Assembly: GCA_021151835.1 (NCBI GenBank)
Contig: JAGKWO010000059.1
Location: 1-20,157, forward strand
DNA: 20,157 nucleotides
Source: Gammaproteobacteria bacterium
GTDB lineage: Bacteria > Pseudomonadota > Gammaproteobacteria > Pseudomonadales > Cellvibrionaceae
Direction: 5' to 3'
This document shows, piece after piece, positions 6,917-15,043 of this stretch (positions are counted from its first letter, which is position 1; each line of letters starts with the position of its first letter). The position numbers and the translations under genes were made by a program. Under the pieces are notes generated by a model, which worked only from the letters and a program-made list of their open reading frames with translations, was not told where the DNA came from and searched no databases.

Positions 6917-9216
6917 TGGGCACCGCCTTCTGTCTCAGGTGCCTTTTGTAGTTCGGGTGCTTTTGAGTTGGCGTTATTGTCCCGTTGCGAACCCAAGGTA
7001 AATAATGGCTTGTTGCTGGTGCCGGTTTGGGTAACCACCACACCACCCGTTGTGGTGGTTGTGCTGCTGTTGGTGCTCGCGGCTTTTAATACGGGTGAAT
7101 GATTTTGGTAGCTGTGGAGCTGGGCATAGTAGCCCTGCAAATCCAGCAGCTGGTCATGGCTGCCCTCTTCCAGTATGCGGCCTTTGTTCATGACGATGAT
7201 GCGATTGCAAATGCGCACTGTGCTGAGGCGATGGGCAATGATAAACACCGTACGACCCTTACAGATTTCCGCCATGTTGTCCTGAATAATGCGTTCAGAT
7301 TCATAATCCAATGCGCTGGTGGCCTCATCAAAAATCAAAATGCGCGGATTGGTGAGTAGCGCACGGGCGATGGCCAATCGTTGACGCTGACCGCCGGAAA
7401 GGTTACAGCCCTGCTCGCCCACCTGACTGTCGTAACCCTCGGGTAAATCCAGAATAAAATCGTGTGCACCCGCCAACTTGGCAACCCGCACTATGTCTTC
7501 CATGCTGGCCGCTGGATTGACCAGTGCAATATTTTCGCGAACGCTTTGGTTAAACAAAAAGTTTTCTTGCAACACCACACCTATGTTGCGACGCAACCAG
7601 GCGGTGTCCACCACAGCGAGATCAACACCATCCACCAATACACGCCCCGATTCAGGCACATAGAGCCGCTGGATTAATTTGGTGAGGGTACTTTTGCCCG
7701 AGCCGGAGCGACCGACAATACCGATGATCTCGCCGGGTTGTACGGGCAGGTTGAAATCTTCCAATATCACCGGGCCATCGAGGCGATAGCGAAAGCGCAC
7801 GTGTTCAAACTCTACGCGCCCCTGAATCGATGGCAGTGTTGAGCGGTTGGGGTTGTAGCCGGGTTCGCGCGGTGTATTGAGAATATCGCCCAGGCGTTTG
7901 ATGGAGATGCCCGCTTGCTGGAAATCCTGCCAGAGCTGGACGATCTTCAAAATAGGACCACTGACACGGCCCGCCAGCATATTAAACGCAACCAATTGGC
8001 CAACAGTTAATTCACCGTCCATCACCAGATGGGCGCCCCACCAGATGATACCCAAGGTCATTAATTTATTGATCAGGCTGGCAACCTGATTGGCGACATT
8101 ACCAAGGTTCTGGCTGCGAAACGAGGCATTTACATAACCGGCCAATTGATCTTCCCATTTGCGCTGCATCTGCGGCTCAAGGGACATGGCTTTTACCGTT
8201 TGCACACCGGTAATGGACTCAGTGAGAAATGCGGTATTCACCGCGCCGTGTTTGAATTTTTCATCCAGCCGGTGACGCAAAATCGGTGTGACAAATACCG
8301 ATAACAATACATACAGCGGAATACTGCCCAACACAATAAAACACAAGCGCGGACTGTAGTACCACATCACTGCAATGAACACGACAGTAAAAAATAAATC
8401 CAGCACCAGGGTTAACGCCGAGCCGGTAATAAAATTGCGGATGTTATGCAGCTCATGCACACGCGCCACACTCTGCCCCACCTGGCGCGATTCAAAATAA
8501 CTGATGGGTAAACCCAGCAAGTGGTTATACAAACGCGCACCCAACTCCACATCCACACGACTGGTGGAATGGGATAACACGTAAGTGCGAATCCCTGACA
8601 ATAACACTTCAAAAACAGAAATCACAAAGAAGCCGATGGCGATCACATCCAGCGTACTTAAACCGCGATGGACCAACACTTTGTCCATGATCACTTGAAA
8701 AAATAACGGGGAGATCAACGCAAATAATTGCAGAAAAAAAGAAGCTATTAATATCTCGCCAAACAAGCGGCGGTATTTTACAAACGACGGGATAAACCAG
8801 GTGATGTCGAAGGTTTGTTGGAGGCTTTCTTTTAGCGTGTTGCGGCGAGTGAATAATATTAGTTTGCCAGACCAGAGCCCCTCAAATTCCTTGAGATCGA
8901 TAATGCGAGGCTGGGATTGCCTCACGTCGTGGATTAATAGTTTATCCAGTACGCCATCTACAACAGAGATCTTCGCTAGAATCAAAAACTCCCCTGACTG
9001 AGTCTCAAAAACTGCAGGCATAGGAGTTTTAGAAAGATCAGAAAGAGAGGGGTCGACTTGCTTCGCCTTGAGCGTTAAAGCTTTTGCCGCGCGAAGAATA
9101 GAAATAGAGTCAAAACAATCCCCAGAAGGTGAGAATTGGTGAGCAATTTGACTTTCATTAAAAGGTGACTGGTGAAACTGGGCAATAACACCTAAGCACT
9201 TGAGACCCGTATCCAT
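6913..9216 (-). CDS. hlyB: HlyB-like type I secretion ABC transporter (permease and ATPase fused, inactive C39-like domain)
   Basis: The 767-residue protein is an inner-membrane exporter powered by ATP. Residues 1-125 resemble the C39-like domain of HlyB: the catalytic cysteine motif is replaced by MDTG and the histidine motif is also lost, so it should bind rather than cut the substrate. Membrane helices span about 150-430. The ATPase domain carries Walker A GRSGSGKST (502-510), Q-loop Gln550, signature LSGGQ (606-610), Walker B ILIFDEA with Asp630/Glu631, and H-loop His662. I chose ATG 9216 over TTG 9225 because GGAAG lies nine bases before the ATG and abuts the TTG. After residue about 705 there is a Ser/Thr/Asn-rich tail of about 60 residues that exceeds the usual HlyB length. 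It heads the type I secretion gene set. Confidence 0.95.
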   Translation of the reverse strand: MDTGLKCLGVIAQFHQSPFNESQIAHQFSPSGDCFDSISILRAAKALTLKAKQVDPSLSDLSKTPMPAVFETQSGEFLILAKISVVDGVLDKLLIHDVRQSQPRIIDLKEFEGLWSGKLILFTRRNTLKESLQQTFDITWFIPSFVKYRRLFGEILIASFFLQLFALISPLFFQVIMDKVLVHRGLSTLDVIAIGFFVISVFEVLLSGIRTYVLSHSTSRVDVELGARLYNHLLGLPISYFESRQVGQSVARVHELHNIRNFITGSALTLVLDLFFTVVFIAVMWYYSPRLCFIVLGSIPLYVLLSVFVTPILRHRLDEKFKHGAVNTAFLTESITGVQTVKAMSLEPQMQRKWEDQLAGYVNASFRSQNLGNVANQVASLINKLMTLGIIWWGAHLVMDGELTVGQLVAFNMLAGRVSGPILKIVQLWQDFQQAGISIKRLGDILNTPREPGYNPNRSTLPSIQGRVEFEHVRFRYRLDGPVILEDFNLPVQPGEIIGIVGRSGSGKSTLTKLIQRLYVPESGRVLVDGVDLAVVDTAWLRRNIGVVLQENFLFNQSVRENIALVNPAASMEDIVRVAKLAGAHDFILDLPEGYDSQVGEQGCNLSGGQRQRLAIARALLTNPRILIFDEATSALDYESERIIQDNMAEICKGRTVFIIAHRLSTVRICNRIIVMNKGRILEEGSHDQLLDLQGYYAQLHSYQNHSPVLKAASTNSSTTTTTGGVVVTQTGTSNKPLFTLGSQRDNNANSKAPELQKAPETEGGAQ

Positions 9217-9392
9217 GCAATACAACTTCCGAAATTTTTTTGGGGATGCTACGGTAGGATGTCATTGAAATCAACAAGACCTGTATTCTAATTTGGAATA
9301 GATATTTAAATTTTTCTGATATTTGTGCTTACAAACCATCCAAGTTTCGAAATAGCTCCAAGGGAAAATTTAAGAGGTCAAGAGAACCTTGG

Positions 9393-10055
9393 TTATTGTT
9401 TTTTCACCACAATTGTCTCAAGGTCACATTTATCGGAAATAAGCTGGCTTTTACATGAAAAAGTTGCACTTTTTGCAAGGGACTCACTTAAAGCCTCATG
9501 AATATTATTAAAGGATTTAAGTTTTTCACTTGCCGAAGCAATGTCAGGTTTTTGACTGACAATCATAAATGGATAACCAAACCGACCTCGAACGTCAAAT
9601 TCCCCACCATAAAGTGCCACTCCTTGTCGCACGGAAAATGTGAATGTACCTTTGTTGAAAAAAGTATTTGAAATATAGTTCTGAACGCCACCACCTATAT
9701 ATGTTCCATTGATACTTACCAATATCCACTCTCCTGGCGGTACCTCAAAAATAAAATAATCGTGCCCTCCTGGCCGCGAACTCTGCCCGGACATAAAGGC
9801 TGAGAACTTCTCCGAATCCGTCAAAGCATCCATTCTTGGCTCAATTTCGAACTTCGTTTTTGAGTTAACCATGCCAGAAACAGGATCATATTGAATAAAA
9901 GTTAAGCGAGGGCTCTTAAAGTCCCCTTGTACGTTTACCCCAAGGACAACAAGCCCATTGGAACTATTACGATTAAACTCTTGATCTTTTCCGAGCTGGC
10001 CCACGCTAGTGCACCCGCTCATAAGACAAATCAATGCAATTAATACCCAACCCAC
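9393..10055 (-). CDS. putative lipoprotein of unknown function
   Basis: The 220-residue product has a short hydrophobic leader ending LMSGC, a lipobox-like site with Cys15 as the likely lipidated residue. The leader has no positive charge near the start, which is atypical. The GTG start at 10055 is supported by a strong AGGAGG site five bases upstream and by an in-frame stop at 10071-10073, so no longer start exists. The mature part is beta-rich (FEVPPGEWILVSINGTYIGGG, GTFTFSVRQGVALYGGEF) and has two cysteines near the end (CKSQLISDKC) that could form a disulfide. I do not recognise a family with confidence. It precedes the secretion genes on the same strand by about 175 bp, so it may be read with them or separately. 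Confidence 0.8.
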   Translation of the reverse strand: MGWVLIALICLMSGCTSVGQLGKDQEFNRNSSNGLVVLGVNVQGDFKSPRLTFIQYDPVSGMVNSKTKFEIEPRMDALTDSEKFSAFMSGQSSRPGGHDYFIFEVPPGEWILVSINGTYIGGGVQNYISNTFFNKGTFTFSVRQGVALYGGEFDVRGRFGYPFMIVSQKPDIASASEKLKSFNNIHEALSESLAKSATFSCKSQLISDKCDLETIVVKKQ

Positions 10056-10865
10056 GAATACCTCCTCAGTTTATATATTCCGATCATCAAATCGCGCGAC
10101 ACCAATAGCCGTTCACTATAGCCCATCATTTTGGGTTTTCGAGCGACAAGCCACCCCACACACAAATTATTGGACCAACCCGGGAATGAGATATCTACTC
10201 AACATGAGCCACATAAAAGAGATTCATTTAGGAGGTATGAGCAGGAGACCATGAGATTTGCTCGCCCGATGACAGGTTTTGACAACCTATATTGTCAGGA
10301 GCCGAACCTTATCTTCGCATCGTTGAGGCCACAATTTGCACACGCCGCCGCCAAAGAATCCCCATCAGGAATATTTTTTATTGATAGGCAGACTTTAATT
10401 GCATGATCACTTCTTAATCGATATGAACACTAGGAGAGCTGTACCGAGACACACAAAGTGTTGTGTATCAAAATTGTAATCACAGAGATATGAAATTAAA
10501 TAACCATTTAAAATCAAATAATTATAATTATTTTTCAAGTCCTTTCCTGACTTTTAACTCGCTACGCCACACAATTGTTGTTGCTCACCTTCGTCCGTTC
10601 TGGCGAATTGCGTGGCGCACGCTGGGAATCGCGATTGCGTTGCAATTCAGGTAAAGAAATGGCTGTCAATGTAGAAGTGGCAAGCAGCAGCCGCAACTCC
10701 GGCAGTGAAACAGAAAGCGATTCCGAAGAAACAGAACGATGCAAACTACGCGCAATACGAAGTAAAACTTCCGCGGCGGATTCCAAGTTCGATTGAGATT
10801 GTCGAGATTGAATTTCAGCATGCATACCAACTCCGAATACTCGACTTGCAATCGAATATTCCAAC
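10056..10865. other. long intergenic gap with one decayed recombinase fragment
   Basis: About 810 bp without a convincing intact gene. The stretch 10440-10560 is strongly AT-rich. A plus-strand frame of 51 codons begins at ATG 10251 behind purine-rich sequence but has no recognisable content. The only recognisable coding trace is the tyrosine-recombinase fragment at 10554-10628. Confidence 0.6.
10554..10628 (+). pseudogene. tyrosine recombinase (phage-type integrase) fragment
   Basis: One plus-strand frame reads LTRYATQLLLLTFVRSGELR followed by GARWE. This is the box I region of P4-type tyrosine integrases, including the catalytic arginine in VRSGEL. Similarity stops abruptly after GARWE, an in-frame stop lies just upstream at 10548-10550, and no box II (HxxR or tyrosine) region is found nearby. 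It is therefore a relic of about 25 codons from a former integrative element, not a working gene. Confidence 0.6.
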
Positions 10866-10922
10866 CTTAAGTGCACGCTAAAAAGCGCACAGCAAAAACC
10901 TAAGCTCTCGCTGTGCAGTAAT

Positions 10923-12866
10923 TTAAAGAAGAATTTTTGCGGCCCAATCGCGACTGGCGATTTGTTCATCTTGAGGAAAGCTCAGCACGCTTAGGATGCC
11001 TTCGCCGTCCGCAGTGATCGAAATCGCTTTTTGCCATTGACCATTCATTGGGTCGAACCACTTCAATGTGTAGGTCTTGTTGGGAGCGAAGCCTTTTAAC
11101 TTTGGCGCTACCGATTTATTTTCAAAATAAAGTAGCGCGAAATCTTTGTCGGCTGTACACATCATGTAAGACCAACCATCGAGGCCATCTTCTGGACTGC
11201 CTTGCGCTTTACGCGGTAAAACTTGATCAGATGCCAACAATAAATCCTGATAGCGCCGACCTTCCGATTGTATAAATACTTTCAGATGCTGCATGTAATT
11301 AGCGGAATCGTAAGTCAATGCATCCCAAAAATGTGGCCGCGCGCCTGCGGGTTCGCCGGTGGAAGTCATGTCGTAGGCGGCGGCGCCATGAACGTGCCCA
11401 GACAATCCGCCTGAAAGTACAGAACCGTACATCTGTGCACGTGCGAAATAATTATCCCGAGGGGAGTTTGCGGGCGGCTCTTCACCTGCGGGCTTATTGA
11501 TTGAGTGGAGCCAGCCGGTGTAATAAGGCTCGAAATTAATCGTTGGATAAGATGGAGTCAGTTTGAATTCAGTTTCCAATGCTTCACCTACCCGATGATC
11601 GCGCGGTTTGTTGCCCACGCTATGCATGGTCATCCAAGGCACCTGCTCGCCATGACCAAAGGCTTCGTAAGTGGACCGATCAATGAGCACAGTTTGCGGT
11701 TGGCTAAACGGTGGCGAGCCGTACTTTTTTAAGTGATAGGTCAGCGCTTCATTAAATTGTGCGGCGGTAAGACTGAAGTCTTTAGGAATCCAATCCAGAT
11801 GAATACCGCTAAACACGAGATTGCTCGCACCGTAACGCGAGATTAGGTATTGCACGTAACGGGAAAACGTCTCATTGAAATTAAAATAGGCGCTCCATGA
11901 CGGGCCCGCGTCCCGCCGCACCGTCTCTAGCAGAGGCACGAAACCCTGCTCGGATAGATAAGTCATTTTGTGGTCGAGGCTTTTGAAGTAAGCCGGGTTG
12001 ATACGCGTAAAATCCGAAACGCCTTTATGTTGTTCTGACATAGCGAACGGCAAGTGGCCGTATTCGTCACGCATGCTTTTTGCTGTGAAAGATCCCCAGT
12101 AACTCACACCGCCAGATGCGTCGGTCCCCTTTCCGCTCGCAACGTCATAACCGAACTTTTCCCAAGCATTTCTAAGGTAAATGCCGCTTGAGTCTTCATG
12201 GGTACTGGGGTTCAGATCCGCATCCCAATTGGGGAAGGCGGAGATCATGCTGACGGAGTTAAAACCCTGCTTTTTGCGAAAAGCTACCGCGTCTTCAAAG
12301 CCAATGCCTGGGCCTGGCTGGTAATCATTTGAGGTCGGCGCATTGCGAAACGGCAGTCGCCAAGTCGTGCCTGCGAGCCAAGTGTCACCCACCATAAAGA
12401 AGGGTGTGCCGTCGGCATATTCAAGTGCGTGACCATTGGGCGAGGCACGGACAAAGCCGTGTCGATTGGGGTTCTCCCGCTTTTCGCGAGCAGACCATTC
12501 GATTGCGGTGAAGGTGCCGGATCGACCATTCAAACCAGCATCGTCAGGGTGGTTAGAAGCACTGTGCCAAGTCCATTCGCCCGGCATGGTCGCGACCATG
12601 CGCACAACGTAGCGGTTCTCGCCATCCCAGAAACCGTACACACGTTTGTCGAACCCAGGACCCTTGAGCTGGACCCACATATCGACATCGGTGTAATAAT
12701 TTTCGTAATGCTTTTCCGCAAGGAGGACAATTTCCTGCATCTCCCAAGGGTGTATTTGTTTTTGCTGCGCAGTATTGGTTGATGGTGTAGCGCAACCGCT
12801 AAGCCCCGCAGCCTCAAACAGCACCAGCAATATGCTTATTAACAGCTGTTTAAAAAATCGGTTCAT
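10923..12866 (-). CDS. DUF5060/DUF4038 glycoside hydrolase-like lipoprotein (GH140/apiosidase-related)
   Basis: The 647-residue lipoprotein has a leader ending LSGC (Cys25). Residues about 39-122 match DUF5060, a beta-sandwich (WEMQEIVLLAEKHYENYYTD, VYGFWDGENRYVVRM, PGEWTWHS). Residues about 137-535 form a DUF4038 TIM barrel (FMVGDTWLAGTTW, GFNSVSMISAFPNWD). Residues about 550-647 match the so-called collagen-binding C-terminal beta domain (KTYTLKWFDPMNGQW). In this fold Asp358 (IHLDW) and Glu446 (NFEPYY) are plausible catalytic acids; this is inference. DUF4038 includes GH140 apiosidases acting on pectic rhamnogalacturonan II, so a surface-bound plant-polysaccharide enzyme is likely, with unknown exact substrate. 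ATG 12866 is preferred to ATG 12890 because AGAGG precedes it by seven bases and the predicted promoter starts transcription near 12893. Confidence 0.9.
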   Translation of the reverse strand: MNRFFKQLLISILLVLFEAAGLSGCATPSTNTAQQKQIHPWEMQEIVLLAEKHYENYYTDVDMWVQLKGPGFDKRVYGFWDGENRYVVRMVATMPGEWTWHSASNHPDDAGLNGRSGTFTAIEWSAREKRENPNRHGFVRASPNGHALEYADGTPFFMVGDTWLAGTTWRLPFRNAPTSNDYQPGPGIGFEDAVAFRKKQGFNSVSMISAFPNWDADLNPSTHEDSSGIYLRNAWEKFGYDVASGKGTDASGGVSYWGSFTAKSMRDEYGHLPFAMSEQHKGVSDFTRINPAYFKSLDHKMTYLSEQGFVPLLETVRRDAGPSWSAYFNFNETFSRYVQYLISRYGASNLVFSGIHLDWIPKDFSLTAAQFNEALTYHLKKYGSPPFSQPQTVLIDRSTYEAFGHGEQVPWMTMHSVGNKPRDHRVGEALETEFKLTPSYPTINFEPYYTGWLHSINKPAGEEPPANSPRDNYFARAQMYGSVLSGGLSGHVHGAAAYDMTSTGEPAGARPHFWDALTYDSANYMQHLKVFIQSEGRRYQDLLLASDQVLPRKAQGSPEDGLDGWSYMMCTADKDFALLYFENKSVAPKLKGFAPNKTYTLKWFDPMNGQWQKAISITADGEGILSVLSFPQDEQIASRDWAAKILL

Positions 12867-12899
12867 TGTTAGCCTCTTTATGCAGAACATTTCGAGGGG

Positions 12900-12927
12900 A
12901 TACTAGCAGATGCAACCTTGAATTCAA
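12900..12927 (-). promoter_or_regulatory. candidate sigma-70 promoter of the DUF5060/DUF4038 gene
   Basis: On the minus strand TTGAAT (12927-12922) and TAGTAT (12905-12900) are separated by 16 bases. This would start transcription near 12893 and give a leader of about 27 bases to ATG 12866. Both boxes match the consensus at four of six positions, so support is modest. Confidence 0.4.
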
Positions 12928-13286
12928 ATTGACCATAAGGCTATGAAATGCAAAGTACCTGATGATAAAAATTTACAAATAGATAGCGATTGAATGCCTT
13001 AATCAAAAGGTTCGCTCAGAGAATGAAAGGTGAGTGATGCGCACAGTCTTATAGACAATCCAGAAGATAATGCGAAAGGATTTTCAGTATGCTCCAGAAC
13101 CATTTCTGGCGAATATACGACGCGCAAAAAAACTCAGTTAACAATAGAAGCAGAATCTCGCAAAAGCATCACAAGGTAGCTCGCTTTTGATTTCGGCAGC
13201 AGAGTGCCCACTCGCAAAAATATTGTCAAAGTTTCAACCGAAGATTTTTAGTTTTGACAACTTCGGCCAAAAGTGGACGTTAATTC

Positions 13287-13462
13287 ACTCTGACCCGAAT
13301 GGCACTTACTTAAGCTAGTTATCACTTGCGTAGTGGAGGGTCATTTTTAATTTTCCTTTGTTAAACAGCTGGATCCCCGCTACGCGAGGATGACGCCCCC
13401 TTTAAAAACAGGAAATCCAAGAGAAAAAGGTCTTAAGTAAGCGCCATTCTACTCTGACCCGA
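13287..13462. repeat. 153-bp inverted-repeat element flanked by 12-bp direct repeats (MITE-like)
   Basis: The 18-bp arms CTTAAGTAAGYGCCATTC lie at 13297-13314 (reverse complement) and 13432-13449 with one mismatch. The 12-mer ACTCTGACCCGA occurs in direct orientation at both borders, 13287-13298 and 13451-13462; the left copy overlaps the left arm by two bases. No transposase is encoded inside. The layout resembles a small non-autonomous element. From memory, the complementary motif GGGTCAGAGT often borders REP-associated transposase genes, but I cannot verify that here. Confidence 0.6.
13371..13395. repeat. REP-like hairpin
   Basis: ATCCCCGC (13373-13380) and GCGAGGAT (13384-13391) form an inverted repeat with one mismatch around a three-base loop, followed by GACGC. 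This is the common short palindrome type centred on GGATCCCCGC and GGATGACG that is scattered through many proteobacterial genomes. Confidence 0.5.
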
Positions 13463-13500
13463 TTATTTTGGTTTTCATGACCCAATTATTTTGGTTTTCA
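13455..13500. repeat. 23-bp tandem duplication
   Basis: Two adjacent 23-bp units begin TGACCCRATTATTTTGG and end TTTTCA (13455-13477 and 13478-13500), differing at one base. The first unit overlaps the right border 12-mer of the inverted-repeat element. Confidence 0.8.
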
Positions 13501-13532
13501 ATCTATCGTCACTGCGCAGCCAAAAACAGACA

Positions 13533-14150
13533 TTACTTGGCATACTTCCAAAATCGTCCTTTGCCTTCGGCAATCCACGCCAACGCCTCTTCGATGCGCT
13601 TGTTACGCGTTGCTTCGGTTTTCGCATCGCCAATCCAAATGTTGTATTCCTTTTGAAAGGACGCCGATTTACTCTCAAAAATCTTTGCAATATTCGGGTT
13701 AGCTTGCAGCTTTTCAGTGAATGCCGCAGGCACGTCAACCTCTTTGGGTGTCTTGGATTCTCGTGCAGGGAGTTTAAGGCCTTGCTCATTGAGCGCCATA
13801 GCTTCTTTAATCCAGGATTTAAGCTCTTGGTCTGATGGCAGATCAGCAACACTCGTCAGCTTGCCCATAAAACGCTTCGCGGCTGGCATGCCATCGTTGG
13901 CCTTGAGACGCGCATCGCCCATCAGCGCGTCTTTATAAAACGTAAACGAGCAGTGCTTCTTGTAGGCGGCAAAAATACACATCATATCGCCTTTATAATC
14001 GAAATGCGGATTCCCCCATTTGATTTCCTCGATTACCTCCGGGCAGGTTTCGTGAATGAGACCGCGCAGATGTGCGAAGATTGGTTTCGCAAAGTCTTCA
14101 ACCTTTTCTGCAAATGCATCAAGTTTCGGATTTTGTTTTGGCGTGGACAT
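13533..14150 (-). CDS. DUF1801 / YdeI-OmpD-associated family protein
   Basis: The 205-residue protein has a DUF1801 domain over about 15-115 (LRGLIHETCPEVIEEIKWGN, CSFTFYKDALM) and a C-terminal segment of the YdeI/OmdA type at about 140-205 (RIEEALAWIAEGKGRFW). The family is cytoplasmic; a biochemical role is not established, though OmdA-type proteins have been linked to resistance to antimicrobial peptides. ATG 14150 is preferred over ATG 14168 because AAAGGA precedes it by nine bases, while the earlier ATG has no ribosome site. It starts 21 bases after the AHSA1 gene and forms the last gene of the ArsR-AHSA1-DUF1801 operon. Confidence 0.85.
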   Translation of the reverse strand: MSTPKQNPKLDAFAEKVEDFAKPIFAHLRGLIHETCPEVIEEIKWGNPHFDYKGDMMCIFAAYKKHCSFTFYKDALMGDARLKANDGMPAAKRFMGKLTSVADLPSDQELKSWIKEAMALNEQGLKLPARESKTPKEVDVPAAFTEKLQANPNIAKIFESKSASFQKEYNIWIGDAKTEATRNKRIEEALAWIAEGKGRFWKYAK

Positions 14151-14171
14151 TGGATGAAATCCTTTCATGAC

Positions 14172-14672
14172 TTAATTAAGGGTTAACAGCAGCTCGTCCA
14201 AACGCTCCAGCGTCGAGGTCAGCCCCTCTTTTAGCCCCATATCAATCACTTGTTGGAGCGCTTCAGCTGACGCATAGGAAACAACCGTTTCTACCAGCGT
14301 ATGCGCGGCAACATTCACGAAGGAAACATTCCATGTAGATCTGGGTAAGGCAGGGTTTAGTGCGCCGGAGCTATCGCAAAAACCGTCGAGCGCGGTGTAA
14401 TGAGTGATTGGCTGAATCTTTTGATAGTCCATGCGGCCCCAATATTCTTGTCCGCTGGGATCAACCATCGCATAGAGCCAATGCCCACCTTCCCTGAAAT
14501 CCATAGACTTGGTTTTTGTTGTTAAGGGTTTTGGCGCAAACCACTGATCAAGCAGTTCCGATTTCGTGTAGCAATCCCAAACCAATTGTCGGTTGGCCGC
14601 AAACTCTCTTTTGATCGTGAGAGTGCTATTTACCTTATCAACAACGAAGTCAAATTGAACGCCAGCTTTCAT
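14172..14672 (-). CDS. SRPBCC / AHSA1 domain protein
   Basis: The 166-residue product fits the activator-of-Hsp90-ATPase homologue 1-like (START/SRPBCC) family: TLTIKREFAANRQLVWDCYT near the start, LLDQWFAPKPL, then FREGGHWLYAMVDPSGQEYW and a C-terminal helix (EGLTSTLERLDELL). The fold is a helix-grip pocket that binds hydrophobic ligands; the ligand here is unknown. Its ATG overlaps the stop of the ArsR-type gene as ATGA, the common arrangement of ArsR-AHSA1 pairs, which points to co-translation and shared control. No signal peptide is present, so it is cytoplasmic. Confidence 0.88.
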   Translation of the reverse strand: MKAGVQFDFVVDKVNSTLTIKREFAANRQLVWDCYTKSELLDQWFAPKPLTTKTKSMDFREGGHWLYAMVDPSGQEYWGRMDYQKIQPITHYTALDGFCDSSGALNPALPRSTWNVSFVNVAAHTLVETVVSYASAEALQQVIDMGLKEGLTSTLERLDELLLTLN

Positions 14673-15007
14673 CTTTCTTTTCCTTTCAGATTAATTAATA
14701 AATTATCAAGATTGTCGTATCGACTTTCCCAAGCCATACGCTGCTCGTTGAACCATTTTTCGGCGGCGGCCAATTTCTCACGCTCCAGCTTGCAGGTTCG
14801 CACCCGCCCCACCTTCTCTGAAGTAATGAGACCGCAACTCTCGAGAACGTTGATGTGCTTCAAGAACGAAGGCAGCCCCAAACCAAATGGTTCTGCCAGC
14901 TCCTTGATGGATGCAGCACCGCTACCGAGACGCGCAATGACCGACCGCCTGGTAGGGTCGGCCAGTGCGTGAAATACATCGTTGAGAGATAAAGAATAGT
15001 TTTCCAT
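14669..15007 (-). CDS. ArsR-family winged-helix transcriptional regulator
   Basis: The 112-residue regulator begins MENYSLSLNDVFHALADPTR, the typical ArsR start, followed by the winged helix with ASIKELAEPFGLGLPSFLKH as the recognition helix-turn-helix and a wing ending GRVRTCKLE. The metal-binding ELCV motif of metal-sensing ArsR proteins is absent, as usual for the AHSA1-associated subgroup, so another signal is expected. ATG 15007 is chosen over a TTG at 15043 because conservation starts at MENY. No ribosome site precedes this ATG and the predicted promoter lies only a few bases upstream. It likely represses its own operon through the palindrome at 15010-15034. Confidence 0.9.
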   Translation of the reverse strand: MENYSLSLNDVFHALADPTRRSVIARLGSGAASIKELAEPFGLGLPSFLKHINVLESCGLITSEKVGRVRTCKLEREKLAAAEKWFNEQRMAWESRYDNLDNLLINLKGKER

Positions 15008-15009
15008 GT

Positions 15010-15043
15010 GGAGAACTATATATAATAGTTTCCCACTTGGCAA
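15010..15043 (-). promoter_or_regulatory. promoter with overlapping palindromic operator for the ArsR operon
   Basis: On the minus strand TTGCCA (15043-15038) and TATAGT (15020-15015) are separated by exactly 17 bases. An inverted repeat of GGGAAACTAT and ATAGTTCTCC (8 of 10 pairs complementary, five-base centre) at 15010-15034 covers the -10 box and spacer. A repressor bound there would block the promoter. Transcription would begin about 15008, at or next to the start codon. Confidence 0.55.

Larger units (their letters stand above)
12891..13532. other. intergenic gap with small repeat elements
   Basis: No intact gene is seen in 640 bp. The left half (12930-13280) is unremarkable apart from the promoter region. 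The right half holds a 153-bp inverted-repeat element, an REP-like hairpin inside it, and a 23-bp tandem duplication, listed separately. Confidence 0.6.

Noticed and set aside
10251..10406. Short plus-strand gene after a purine-rich stretch
   Set aside because: A 51-codon frame with no family resemblance; the AGGAG is only three bases from its ATG. Not enough support.
10868..10915. Terminator after the glycosidase-like gene
   Set aside because: CACAGC and GCTGTG can pair, and a second imperfect hairpin follows, but loops are long or bulged and no T-run follows on the minus strand.
10562..10969. 135-residue minus-strand reading frame
   Set aside because: It overlaps the end of the glycosidase-like gene and is antisense to the integrase fragment; its Leu/Ser-rich sequence looks non-coding.
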